From SXXZ01 sp041177965 (lineage in GTDB: Bacteria; Verrucomicrobiota; Verrucomicrobiia; Limisphaerales; UBA9464), in the NCBI GenBank assembly GCA_041177965.1, contig JBEGWF010000096.1, positions 13,313 through 77,312 on the forward strand: a stretch of 64,000 bases of DNA, read 5' to 3'. The notes beneath the pieces were generated by a model. That model ran no database searches, was not told the origin of the DNA, and saw only the letters and a list, made by a program, of their open reading frames with translations. Of this stretch, positions 26,901 to 35,773 are shown piece after piece. A program made the translations under genes and the position numbers. Each line of letters starts with the position of its first letter. Within the stretch, counting starts at the first letter, position 1.

Positions 26901-27830
26901 TCAACCCTGCAGGGCCGCCAGGTAGCGCTCGGCCTCGATGGCCGCCGAACAACCCAGGCCTGCCGCCGTGATGGCCTGACGGTACACCGAATCGACGCAA
27001 TCCCCGGCCACGAACACGCCGGGAACCTTCGTGCGCACGGTCCCGTCGGTCTTGAAATACCCGTTCTCGTGCAGGTCCAACGTACCCTTGAACAGCGAGG
27101 TGTTGGGCACATGCCCGATGGCCACGAACACGCCCGTGCATGGCAGGTGCGACTCGCCGCCGGTCTTGAGATTCTTGAGCTTCACGCCCGTGACCTTGTC
27201 GGCGGCCAGGTCGGTGACCTCCGTCACCACGCTGTCCCAAACCGGTTCGATCTTCGGATTGGCCAGCGTGCGCTCGGCCATGATCCGGGACGCCCGCAGC
27301 GTGTCGCGGCGATGGATCAGGTACACCTTCGAAGCGAACCGGGTCAGATAATTGGCCTCTTCGCAGGCCGAGTCGCCGCCGCCCACCACCACCACCGGTT
27401 GGTTGCGGAACATGGGCAATGCGCCGTCGCAGGTCGCGCAGTAGGTCACCCCCTTCTTCTCCAGCTCGTGCTCACCGGGCACGTCGAGGTGCTTGTGGCC
27501 GGCGCCGCTGGCGATGATCAGGGTCCGGGTCTGCACCGCCTCTCCATCGACGACCAGTTCGGTCACTCCATTTCCGAAGGTCACCGAATCCACGGTCGCG
27601 AACTTCACCTGGGCCCCGAACTTCTCGGCCTGGGCCTGCATGCGGGTCATCAACTCGTAACCGTCCACCCCGTCGGGGAATCCGGGGAAGTTCTCCACGA
27701 TGCTCGTGGTGGTCAGGAGTCCGCCCGGCATGGTGCCCGTGAGCACCAACGGCTTGAGATTGGCACGGGCGGTGTAGATGGCGGCGGTCAGACCGGCGCA
27801 TCCGGTCCCGATGATGACGACGTTTTCCAT
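26901..27830 (-). CDS. trxB: thioredoxin reductase
   Basis: A 309-residue NADPH-dependent flavoprotein that reduces thioredoxin. The FAD-binding loop GTGCAGL is at residues 8-14, the redox-active CATC at 131-134, and the NADPH-binding GGGDSACEE at about 150-158. A C-terminal FAD contact follows (VFVAGDCVDS, then RQAITAAGLGCSAA). The length matches low-molecular-weight bacterial TrxB. Upstream lies a 266-base gap to the divergently placed response regulator. Confidence 0.96.
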   Translation of the reverse strand: MENVVIIGTGCAGLTAAIYTARANLKPLVLTGTMPGGLLTTTSIVENFPGFPDGVDGYELMTRMQAQAEKFGAQVKFATVDSVTFGNGVTELVVDGEAVQTRTLIIASGAGHKHLDVPGEHELEKKGVTYCATCDGALPMFRNQPVVVVGGGDSACEEANYLTRFASKVYLIHRRDTLRASRIMAERTLANPKIEPVWDSVVTEVTDLAADKVTGVKLKNLKTGGESHLPCTGVFVAIGHVPNTSLFKGTLDLHENGYFKTDGTVRTKVPGVFVAGDCVDSVYRQAITAAGLGCSAAIEAERYLAALQG

Positions 27831-28096
27831 GTTCTGCCGGCGATCCTAGCCGGAAAGCGCCCCCGGACCAAATTGCAAATCCCGCACGGGTTCGTCCACC
27901 CGCCCATGCCGGATTCCCCGCCCGATCCATGCAGGAATCGCCCCCGAAGGTCGGGATCCGCGAATCCGGATCATCCTCTCGCTCCTCGGAATGGGTTTTT
28001 ATCGACTGATCGCCCAACCGCCCTTGCATGGAACACGGTGGCCCTCCGATTCGGGTATCCGACGGTACCGGCCACCGACATCAACGCCTCGCCTGC

Positions 28097-28834
28097 ATGA
28101 CACCCGACGCTGCAGTAAAAACGGCCCAATCTTCGGCTCACTCGCGGGAACCCTGCCGCGACCGTCCCATCCGCTGGGCGTTGTTGGACGGTTGGAAGGT
28201 GTTCCACTCGGCGGTCGAACGCCTGCTCAGACCCGAGAATCGGCTCGAATGGGTCGGATCGTTCGCTTCCGCCCGGGAAGCGCTCGACACCCTGTCGGAT
28301 CTCGAGCCCGACGTGGTGTTGATGGATATCGAGTTGCCGGACATCGACGGGATCGAATGCATCTCCCGATTGAAGGCCCTGCACCCCTCGATCGAGATCC
28401 TGATCCTCACGGCACACGATCACCCCGAAGCGGTGATCGCCGCGTTCCGCGCCGGGGCGACCGGATATCTGGTCAAGAGCGCCATCGGTCCCTCGCGGGA
28501 ACTGATACGGGATGCGATCCTGGATGTGCGTCGGGGCGGATTCCCCCTTTCGGACTCCTCGGCTCGAAGGGTGCTGGACCTCGCGATCCAATTCCCTGTC
28601 GACGCCCCGGATGGGGGCGAAACGGGTCTCACGCCCCTGGAGGAGGAGGTCTTGAGCGCGCTGGCCCGCGGATGCCGGTATCCGGAGATCGAGAAGGAGC
28701 TGAAACTCAGTCGACCGGCCGTCCTCGCCCACATTGCTGCCATCCACCTCAAGATCCAGGGTCGATTCGTATCCGGTGCGGTCCACGGATCCGGGCTTCG
28801 GCAGGCGACCGCCGGATCCTTGCACGGTGCGTGA
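28097..28834 (+). CDS. orphan NarL/LuxR-type response regulator
   Basis: A 245-residue regulator: receiver domain (about residues 25-145) with phospho-acceptor D77, T105 and K127, and a C-terminal LuxR-type helix-turn-helix (about 178-225; GLTPLEEEVLSALARG). The N-terminal acidic pair is reduced to one Asp (LLDGWK where D-D-H/x is usual), which may weaken metal binding. The 25-residue polar N-terminal extension is unusual. No histidine kinase is adjacent. It faces the sigma factor/kinase pair that starts 232 bases downstream. The ATG at 28097 is preferred over one 69 bases upstream because it is closer to the receiver domain. Confidence 0.82.
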   Translation: MTPDAAVKTAQSSAHSREPCRDRPIRWALLDGWKVFHSAVERLLRPENRLEWVGSFASAREALDTLSDLEPDVVLMDIELPDIDGIECISRLKALHPSIEILILTAHDHPEAVIAAFRAGATGYLVKSAIGPSRELIRDAILDVRRGGFPLSDSSARRVLDLAIQFPVDAPDGGETGLTPLEEEVLSALARGCRYPEIEKELKLSRPAVLAHIAAIHLKIQGRFVSGAVHGSGLRQATAGSLHGA

Positions 28835-29066
28835 ACCGACGGACCGCATGATGGAAATGGGGACCATTCGGCGGATCGACCTCCGCGAACGGGAGTCGAC
28901 TCCTTCAGCGACTCTGCGAGGGCGGGAGCGGTTCCAGACCTTCCCGCGGTGTCCCATTCCGCGTTTTCTTGTTTTACCGGTCCAAGTTTTTGATGACTCT
29001 CATTCCCAATCGCTGGGAAGCGTGATTCCGGCCATCGTCCCCCGAAGGGCGTGCCGCCATGGACCC

Positions 29067-29804
29067 ATGACCGCCGCTTGGCCAAAAACCGAGGGAAACG
29101 AAATATTCAGCCAGACCCAATGGACCTGGGTGCTGAGGGCGACACATGGCAGCGCTGGGGAGTCGGTCGAGGCCTGGGAATCGCTCGCCCGGCAGTACTG
29201 GAAACCGCTCTACGTGTTCTGCCGGAAGAAAGGGGACCCGCCGGAGACGGCGGAAGACCATGTGCAGGGATTCTTCCACGAACTGTTGTCGCAGCGACGC
29301 TTGACCGGCATCGATCCGGCCGGTGGAAAGCTCCGGAACTGGTTGATGGCGGCGATGGTTCAGCATCGGAGCCGGGTATGGCGGGCGGCCCAGGCCCAGA
29401 AACGTCGTCCGGTCGGCGGCTTCGATCCCCGAGAACTCTCCGAGATAGACCAGACCCTGCGGATCGAAGGGAATGGCTCCGCCGAGGATGCCTTCCGGCG
29501 CCAGTGGGCCCAAGAGTTGCTCGAGCAGGCTTATCAGGAGATGCGCAGCCGATACGCGGCCCGCGGGCAGGAGGCCCGGTTCCTGAGCTTCTGGCCACGG
29601 ATGATCCCCGGAGCACGACCTGAGGAGCATCATTCCCTGGCGAATTCGCTCCGGATGACACCCGGGGCATTGGCCACCGCGCTGTGGCAGTTCCGTCAGG
29701 AATACCAGCGGATCCTCCGCAAGGCCGTGCGGGCGACCCTCGACGAGGGTGACGATGTGGATGCCGAACTGAGGGAACTCATCTGGGCCATCTCCGGCGC
29801 ATGA
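29067..29804 (+). CDS. atypical ECF-like sigma-70 factor paired with a Ser/Thr kinase
   Basis: A 245-residue protein resembling the ECF-like sigma factors of Planctomycetes and Verrucomicrobia. A region-2-like helical block (YWKPLYVFCRKKGDPPETAED, here cut as a landmark at about residues 45-65) leads into HVQGFFHELLSQRRL. A C-terminal helix-turn-helix-like block (SLANSLRMTPGALATALW) fits region 4. The linker between them is unusually long. The start at 29067 is chosen at MTAAWPK, after an AT-rich leader. Its TGA overlaps the ATG of the kinase gene, so both are made together; the kinase is the likely regulator of this sigma factor. Confidence 0.72.
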   Translation: MTAAWPKTEGNEIFSQTQWTWVLRATHGSAGESVEAWESLARQYWKPLYVFCRKKGDPPETAEDHVQGFFHELLSQRRLTGIDPAGGKLRNWLMAAMVQHRSRVWRAAQAQKRRPVGGFDPRELSEIDQTLRIEGNGSAEDAFRRQWAQELLEQAYQEMRSRYAARGQEARFLSFWPRMIPGARPEEHHSLANSLRMTPGALATALWQFRQEYQRILRKAVRATLDEGDDVDAELRELIWAISGA

Positions 29805-32800
29805 CTCGCGTCTGCGATCGGTGCGGGGTGAGGTTCTCGGGCCGCGACGACGACCCGGAATGCCCCGCGTGCATGCTCCGGATCGGGCTGATGGGATCGG
29901 TCATCCCCGGGGGTCAGGGCCCCGTTTCGGGCGACCGGATCGCGGAATGGGTGCTGAGTCGCCCCATCCGCAGAGGACCGCAAGCCACGGTCTTCCTCGC
30001 CACCGATGCCTCGGTTTCGCGGACGGTGGTGGTCAAGTGCCTCTCGCCGTCGTTGGTGCAGGATGAGGTGGCGTACCACCGCTTCCTGCTCGAGGCCTCG
30101 CGCCGGATCGACCACCCGCATGTGGTGCCGGTGCTCGACTCGGGCTCCCATGGCGACACTCCCTATCTGGTGATCCCGTTCTACGCGGGCGGATCGCTGG
30201 CCGACCGGGTCGACGCCATCTGGGCGAGGCAAGGCGGGCACCCCGGGGGATCCACAGTCCCCGACCTCGACTTCCACCAGATCGCCCGGTGGGTGCTCGA
30301 GGTCGCCCAGGCCGTGGGTTGTCTCCACGAGCAGGGCATCATCCACCGGGATCTCAAGCCCTCGAACCTCCTGCTCGATGACGGACAACGGATCCGCGTC
30401 GGCGATTTCGGCATCAGCGGATCGGTGGCGTCCGACCAGCGGATGACCCCGACCGGTTGGGTGCTCGGGTCCCCCGGCTACATGGCCCCGGAATGGGTGT
30501 CAGGAAGCATGGCCGGCGGAACCGTGGCCGCCGACATCTACGGCATTGGGGCGATCCTGATGACCCTGCTCACGGGTCGGCCTCCCTACACCGGGCCGAA
30601 TGTGCTGGCAGCGCTGCGAGAAGCCTCCGAGGCCCCGGAATCCACGCCCCGGAACCGCAATCCATCGGTGCCGCGCGACCTCAACACCATCTGCGCCCGG
30701 TGCCTGTCGCGGGATCCGGGCCGGCGATATCGCTCGGCCCGCGATCTCGAGGACGATCTCGCCCGTTTCCTGCGCGGGGAGGCGCCGAGGGCTCCCGCTC
30801 CCACGGCCTTCGGGCAACTCACCGACTGGGCGCGCCGCAACCGGTTCACCGCCGGCATTCTTGGGACGGCCGCGGTCGCCGGCGTGGTCGTGGCTGTGGT
30901 CAGCCTCTCGGCCCTGGCCAGGGTGTCCACCGCCCACGATGAGAGCCGAAGGCTCGCCGAGGAGCGCCGTCGCACGGTGGTTCGACTCTGGGACGAGAAC
31001 GGTGTCGATTCCATGGCCCGTCATCGCCCCGGTGAGGCCATGGCCTGGTTCGGTGCGGCCTGGCAATCGGAGATCCTGGCGGGAGCCTCGAATGGCGCCT
31101 CCGTTCATTCCCTGTCGCTGGAGGCATGCCTCTCGGAGTTTCCGGAACCGATCCAAGTGGCGCCCATCGCCCCGGATGGCACCCATGTCTGGGCGCCGGA
31201 ATCCGGTTCGGACCTCGTGGCCATCGCCGAACAGGGAAGGATCTCCCGATGGGCGGCGACAGATCCCATGCCACAGGTGACGGAAACCCGGGTGGACTTC
31301 TCATTGTTGGCGTTGTTCCCCCAAAGAAAGACCCTCTTCGTCCACGCTCGCGGAGCCTCGAACCAGAACCATCTGCTGTGGATCAATGACGGTCCCACTC
31401 CTTCACCACAGTCCGTCCCCGTCACCGGATACCTTCGGGACGTTTCGCTGTCGCCCGATGGGCAATGGCTGGCGTTGGCCCTCGATGATGGATCACCGCA
31501 GACCCAACTTTGGCGGGCCTCACCTCCCGAACGGGTCGCCACTTTCCGCGACCATACCGACAGAATAAGGCGGGTCTGCTGGGTGGGATCCGACCACGTC
31601 GTCACGGCCTCCTGGGACGGAACAGTGATCTTGCGCCGTTGGCCCGGGGATCGGGTGCTGGCGACATGGCGCACCGAAGAATACGTGCGGGACCTCGCGG
31701 TGGATCCCCACGGTCGCTGGCTGGCCTTCGGGGGCGATGATCGGTTGCTGCACATCGTGGACTTGCGAAGCCTCCGAGAGACCTTCTCGATCCCCTGTCC
31801 CGATTGGGCCATGCAGTTGACGGTGGCGAGCGACGGATCGCGGATAGCCGTGGGTGATCGTGGCGGGAACATCGCCATTTGGGATCCCTTCACCGGCAAA
31901 CCTCGCTTGAAGTGGACCCGTTACTCCTCCTCGGCGATCCGAAGACTTTCGTTCAATCCAGACAACACCCGTCTGGCCGTGGCCACCTCCGACCAGACGC
32001 TCCGGATCATCTCGGTCGATCGATCGTCGTTTGCGATCGCCAATCTGCCGGTGGCCGACGAGAAGTTCGGCCACCATTGGTTGTCGCCGGACACGATCCT
32101 GACCCATCCATTCCCGGGATTCGGGATCGTTTGGAGAATCCGGGAAAACGGGCGTTTCAAGAACTCGTGGAAAGGAAACGACGACTCGTCGCGGATCGTG
32201 ATCTCCCCGGACAATCGTTGGATCACCGTCGGCAACGACAAACGGACCCACATCTACGATGGAGGCAATCCGAGGAACCCTCCCCTGACATGGACGAATT
32301 CGAACCCGATCGCCGGATTGGGTTTCGACGGTCGGTCATCCGCACTGAAGGTGCTGTTTCAGACCGGGGTTTGCCAAGACGTCCCACTGCCGGAGGTGAG
32401 CGGTTCCGGGATCTTGCCCCCCCTCGAAGCCATCGGCATCAAATCGGCGATGTTGGAGCCGACAGGAGAACGATGGATCGCGGTGACGAGGGATGCCCGG
32501 CTGATCTCGGTGGCGGCTCACAAGCGCCCTCAGGAAACGACGAATCAGGCCCACGCAGCGACGCCCACCAGGATTCTGCGCCCGCCCCCATTCGATCAAA
32601 AGTTCGTCCGAAGCCCCGACGGAGAGAGCTTCCTCCTCGCCCTGAGCCCCCAGAACGTGGCCGCCCCGGATATCCACCGCTTCTCCGGACTTTGGATGGG
32701 GCGTTTTCCGTTCCGCAGCGGCACCGAGATCGCCCTCGAATTCCCGGGAAACTGTTCCTCGGCGACCTATTCGATGGACGGCCGATGGATCGCGGCCGGC

Positions 32801-33370
32801 ACCTGGGACGGATCGTATCGGATCTTCAACGCCGCCGATGGTTCACCGGCCACGCCTCTGCGCCGGCAGGGTGCTCCGATCCGATGCATCGCCCTCGATC
32901 GGTCGGGCCGGGTGCTGATCACAGGATCGACCGACCGTCATATCCGGTTCTGGGCTCTGCCGTCGGGTGAACCGGCGGCGCCCGACATCGAATTGCAGGC
33001 CAGCGTGGCACATGTTCAGACCATCGCCTCTGGCCACCTGCTGAGCCTCGGCAACGATGGTTCGGTCGCCCTCTGGAGGGCCGAGGATTGGAACCCGATC
33101 CTCCTGGAACCGTCGGTCGATGTACCGCTGCGGCTGTTTGGGGTGTCTTCGGATGGACGGATGATCGCCACGTACACCCGGGATTCGACCCTGACCACGC
33201 TCAACCTCGATCCGGCTCCGTGGACTCTCGCGGAGGCTCGGCGTTGGATCGACCTGCTGGCCCCCTACCGGATCTCCCCCTCCGGAAAGCACGAGGTCAT
33301 CACGCCCGAGGAGCGACTGACGGCCTGGCGCTCGTTGGGTGGTCTTCCGACCCCGGGAAAAGCCCCTTGA
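29801..33370 (+). CDS. membrane Ser/Thr protein kinase with N-terminal zinc ribbon and WD40 sensor domain
   Basis: An 1189-residue protein. Residues 1-30 hold a CxxC...CxxC zinc ribbon (C5, C8, C21, C24). The Hanks-type kinase domain spans about 48-325: invariant K79, catalytic HRD at 182-184, DFG at 202-204 and APE near 229-231. The Gly-rich loop is degenerate (RRGPQATVFLA). One membrane helix lies at about 349-372. The C-terminal region from about 440 contains many WD40-like repeats with SPDG/WDGT-type turns, probably two propellers. The WD40 part would lie outside the cytoplasm if the kinase is inside. Overlap with the sigma gene implies a coupled signalling unit. Confidence 0.92.
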   Translation: MTRVCDRCGVRFSGRDDDPECPACMLRIGLMGSVIPGGQGPVSGDRIAEWVLSRPIRRGPQATVFLATDASVSRTVVVKCLSPSLVQDEVAYHRFLLEASRRIDHPHVVPVLDSGSHGDTPYLVIPFYAGGSLADRVDAIWARQGGHPGGSTVPDLDFHQIARWVLEVAQAVGCLHEQGIIHRDLKPSNLLLDDGQRIRVGDFGISGSVASDQRMTPTGWVLGSPGYMAPEWVSGSMAGGTVAADIYGIGAILMTLLTGRPPYTGPNVLAALREASEAPESTPRNRNPSVPRDLNTICARCLSRDPGRRYRSARDLEDDLARFLRGEAPRAPAPTAFGQLTDWARRNRFTAGILGTAAVAGVVVAVVSLSALARVSTAHDESRRLAEERRRTVVRLWDENGVDSMARHRPGEAMAWFGAAWQSEILAGASNGASVHSLSLEACLSEFPEPIQVAPIAPDGTHVWAPESGSDLVAIAEQGRISRWAATDPMPQVTETRVDFSLLALFPQRKTLFVHARGASNQNHLLWINDGPTPSPQSVPVTGYLRDVSLSPDGQWLALALDDGSPQTQLWRASPPERVATFRDHTDRIRRVCWVGSDHVVTASWDGTVILRRWPGDRVLATWRTEEYVRDLAVDPHGRWLAFGGDDRLLHIVDLRSLRETFSIPCPDWAMQLTVASDGSRIAVGDRGGNIAIWDPFTGKPRLKWTRYSSSAIRRLSFNPDNTRLAVATSDQTLRIISVDRSSFAIANLPVADEKFGHHWLSPDTILTHPFPGFGIVWRIRENGRFKNSWKGNDDSSRIVISPDNRWITVGNDKRTHIYDGGNPRNPPLTWTNSNPIAGLGFDGRSSALKVLFQTGVCQDVPLPEVSGSGILPPLEAIGIKSAMLEPTGERWIAVTRDARLISVAAHKRPQETTNQAHAATPTRILRPPPFDQKFVRSPDGESFLLALSPQNVAAPDIHRFSGLWMGRFPFRSGTEIALEFPGNCSSATYSMDGRWIAAGTWDGSYRIFNAADGSPATPLRRQGAPIRCIALDRSGRVLITGSTDRHIRFWALPSGEPAAPDIELQASVAHVQTIASGHLLSLGNDGSVALWRAEDWNPILLEPSVDVPLRLFGVSSDGRMIATYTRDSTLTTLNLDPAPWTLAEARRWIDLLAPYRISPSGKHEVITPEERLTAWRSLGGLPTPGKAP

Positions 33371-33433
33371 AGATGGGGGCCATGGACGGGAGATCAGAGC
33401 CTACGGATCACCATGCACGGCTCCCAACCCGAC

Positions 33434-33859
33434 TCACTTGCTCCCGGCCGATCGGGTGAATGCGCGGATGTTCTGGACCTTGGCCTGCTTGGCGAAGTCC
33501 ATGACCTTCACCACGTCGCCCCAGTTGGCGTTCTCGTCGGCCCTCAGCACGACCTTGACCTTGGGGTCGCCCGCCACGGCGTCCTTCAACTCGTTGAGCA
33601 GCTTGTCGGAGGTCACCGCACGCGGGCCCACATAGAATTGCGGCGCAGCCGAGGCGATGGTCACCACCATGGGTGGCTTCTCGGCGCTGGCGCCTGCCTT
33701 CGGTGCTTCACGGGTCTCGGGCAGGGTCAGGGCCACCGACGGGGTGTTCTTGAACCGGGTGCTCACCATCAGGAAGACCAGCAGCACCACCAGCACGTCG
33801 ATCAGCGAGATGATGACGATGGCCGGGGCCGCCTTGCGACGTCGGGTCAGGAACTTCAT
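33434..33859 (-). CDS. exbD: ExbD/TolR-family proton-channel protein
   Basis: A 141-residue protein with one N-terminal membrane helix (about 12-32) carrying the conserved proton-pathway aspartate D21 (SLIDVLVVLLVF) and a periplasmic domain. It uses proton motive force together with ExbB/TolQ to drive TonB or TolA. The ATG at 33859 overlaps the stop of exbB by 4 bases. A longer frame starting upstream lies inside exbB and is rejected. Confidence 0.92.
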   Translation of the reverse strand: MKFLTRRRKAAPAIVIISLIDVLVVLLVFLMVSTRFKNTPSVALTLPETREAPKAGASAEKPPMVVTIASAAPQFYVGPRAVTSDKLLNELKDAVAGDPKVKVVLRADENANWGDVVKVMDFAKQAKVQNIRAFTRSAGSK

Positions 33860-34503
33860 GGGTGCCCCCCATCGACACCACCTCCCCCGCCGGCCGATCC
33901 GACACCGGATCCGCGCTGCCGCAGATAGTGCCGTCGCAGCAGGGCATCGCAAACGCCTTCCAACTCGAGGCCCAGCAGCTCGACCCGCTTGTTGAAGAAG
34001 CTCCAGGCAGCCAGTGTCGGCATGGCCACCAGCAATCCCAGCACGGTCTTGTAGAGGGCCACCGACATGCCCTTGGCGATGAAGGCGTTGTCGGCCTGCA
34101 GGTTGGAGCCGAAGTCACCCAGGAGCGGGATGATGCCGTAGATGGTGCCCACCAGACCCAGGAGCGGAGCGATGCCCACGATGATCTCCAGGATCACCAG
34201 ACCGCGCTCGAGGCCGGCGATCTCCTGGCGAGCACGCACCTCGAGGGCGGCCACGTTCTCGGCCTTGGACCAGGGCAGATGGTCCAGGATGGAAACGATC
34301 AGACGCGACAACGGCGAGGGTTGGGCCTGGCAGGCTCCGCGCAGGCGCGCCACGTCGCCGTCGGCCATCACGTCGATGAGCGTCCGCGGCAGGATGCGAT
34401 CGCGGCGCAACGACCAGACGCGCTCCAGCACCACGGTCAACGCCGTCACCGAAAGGCCCAGCAGGAGCCAGACAAATGGACCGCCATCCAACAATGATCG
34501 CAT
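33856..34503 (-). CDS. exbB: ExbB/TolQ/MotA-family proton-channel protein
   Basis: A 215-residue protein with three membrane helices: about residues 9-30, 104-126 and 146-167. The second holds the conserved LLGLVGTIYG block. It forms the pentameric channel of the ExbB/ExbD or TolQ/TolR motor. It starts 48 bases after the TonB-like gene and overlaps exbD, giving the order tonB-exbB-exbD on the minus strand. Sequence alone does not separate Ton from Tol function. Confidence 0.92.
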   Translation of the reverse strand: MRSLLDGGPFVWLLLGLSVTALTVVLERVWSLRRDRILPRTLIDVMADGDVARLRGACQAQPSPLSRLIVSILDHLPWSKAENVAALEVRARQEIAGLERGLVILEIIVGIAPLLGLVGTIYGIIPLLGDFGSNLQADNAFIAKGMSVALYKTVLGLLVAMPTLAAWSFFNKRVELLGLELEGVCDALLRRHYLRQRGSGVGSAGGGGGVDGGHP

Positions 34504-34551
34504 GGGATTCTTGATTCTTGAGGGTATCGCCCCGACTCCGGGACGCCGATT

Positions 34552-35616
34552 TCAGTAGTAGTGGAAGGTGAAGGTGATCTCGCGGGGATCCAAGGCCTGG
34601 GCCTTGAGGACGCTGGGCCATCGGCCGAAGGGCGAGGCCCCCATGACCGCCGCCTCGCAGGTGAAGCTGAGGGTCTCACCGACGTTCGATTCGGCGGTGG
34701 TCATCTGGGAGATGGAACCGTCACCATGCAGTCGGAACTTGAGCACCACCTTGCCGGTGCGCTCCAGCGCGTAGTGACGTTCCTCCAGCAGGGCCCACCA
34801 GCGCTCCTGGACGGCGGCGATCATCCGCAGGTCGTACTCGCCGAACGGGGTGCTCTTGACGTCGAACGATGGGGAGATGCTGAAGCGACCGGCCCCCCCC
34901 TGCTGGAGCATCTTCTCGCCGCGCACGATGCCCTTCTGCTCCATGGCCTGATCGAGTCGCTTGATGGGCTTGCGCCGGGGCGCTCCCGGTTCCTGGGCCT
35001 CCACGGATTTTCGCTCCTCCTGGGGCCGTTCGGACTGCGCCTTCGGTACCACCTTGGCCAACTGGGTCTCGCCCGCCTCTCGGACACCCCCCAGCGGCTG
35101 GGCCGCCTGGGCCTCCTTCTTCTCCTGGCGGACGGCCGTTTCCGGGGTGGCCGGCACCTCCTCGACCTTCGGTCGGGCCTGGGGAGGACTCGGCGATGGT
35201 TTGGCCGTGTCGAAGGTCTTGGGCATGGACTTCTGCACGCCGGTGATCTCCGGATCCTTGAGCGCCTTCTGGGACGGGATCGGCTGACCCGACAGCGCGT
35301 TCGCGGCGGAATAGAATCTGGCGTCTCTGGGAGGATCCTTCACCGCCAGGGCCGGATCGACCTCGATGAAGGTCAGGGGCACCTCCTGCCAGGCGGGATC
35401 CTGCGCGGGGTCGACCGGTCGCTGGGGAACGGCGGCGGTGGGTTGCACGAGGCTCTTCACCCAGTCCGGGGCCTGATCGGGAGCCCGGCGCACCCAGACG
35501 GCGGCACCGGTCCACAGCAACAGGATCAGCAGATGGGCAGCCACGGCCAGCACCGCCGCCCACGCCAGCGGGCGGAGATCCGGCCGTCGCCAGGGAGCTG
35601 TGCCTGCCAGGTCCAT
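34552..35616 (-). CDS. TonB/TolA-family energy transducer
   Basis: A 354-residue protein with an N-terminal membrane anchor (about residues 18-41), a long Pro/Lys/Glu/Gln-rich periplasmic spacer and a C-terminal globular domain. The latter shows the TonB-like QERWWALLEERHYALERTGK region followed by KFRLHGDGSI and ends in FTFHYY. It would carry force from the ExbB-ExbD motor to the outer membrane. The ATG at 35616 lies just before the membrane anchor; a longer upstream frame is unsupported. No TonB-dependent receptor lies in the window. Confidence 0.85.
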   Translation of the reverse strand: MDLAGTAPWRRPDLRPLAWAAVLAVAAHLLILLLWTGAAVWVRRAPDQAPDWVKSLVQPTAAVPQRPVDPAQDPAWQEVPLTFIEVDPALAVKDPPRDARFYSAANALSGQPIPSQKALKDPEITGVQKSMPKTFDTAKPSPSPPQARPKVEEVPATPETAVRQEKKEAQAAQPLGGVREAGETQLAKVVPKAQSERPQEERKSVEAQEPGAPRRKPIKRLDQAMEQKGIVRGEKMLQQGGAGRFSISPSFDVKSTPFGEYDLRMIAAVQERWWALLEERHYALERTGKVVLKFRLHGDGSISQMTTAESNVGETLSFTCEAAVMGASPFGRWPSVLKAQALDPREITFTFHYY

Positions 35617-35773
35617 TCTCGTGCGCGCAAAACTTGGCCCACGGTCGGTCCAGGGGCAACGGGAAGTTCCAGAGGGAGATCCTAGGGGGGCCGAGATCGG
35701 AAGGTCCGATGGTTCAGGCCCCATCGAGGCGATCTGAAGGACCAGCCACCCGCGACCGTACCCGCCCAATGAC

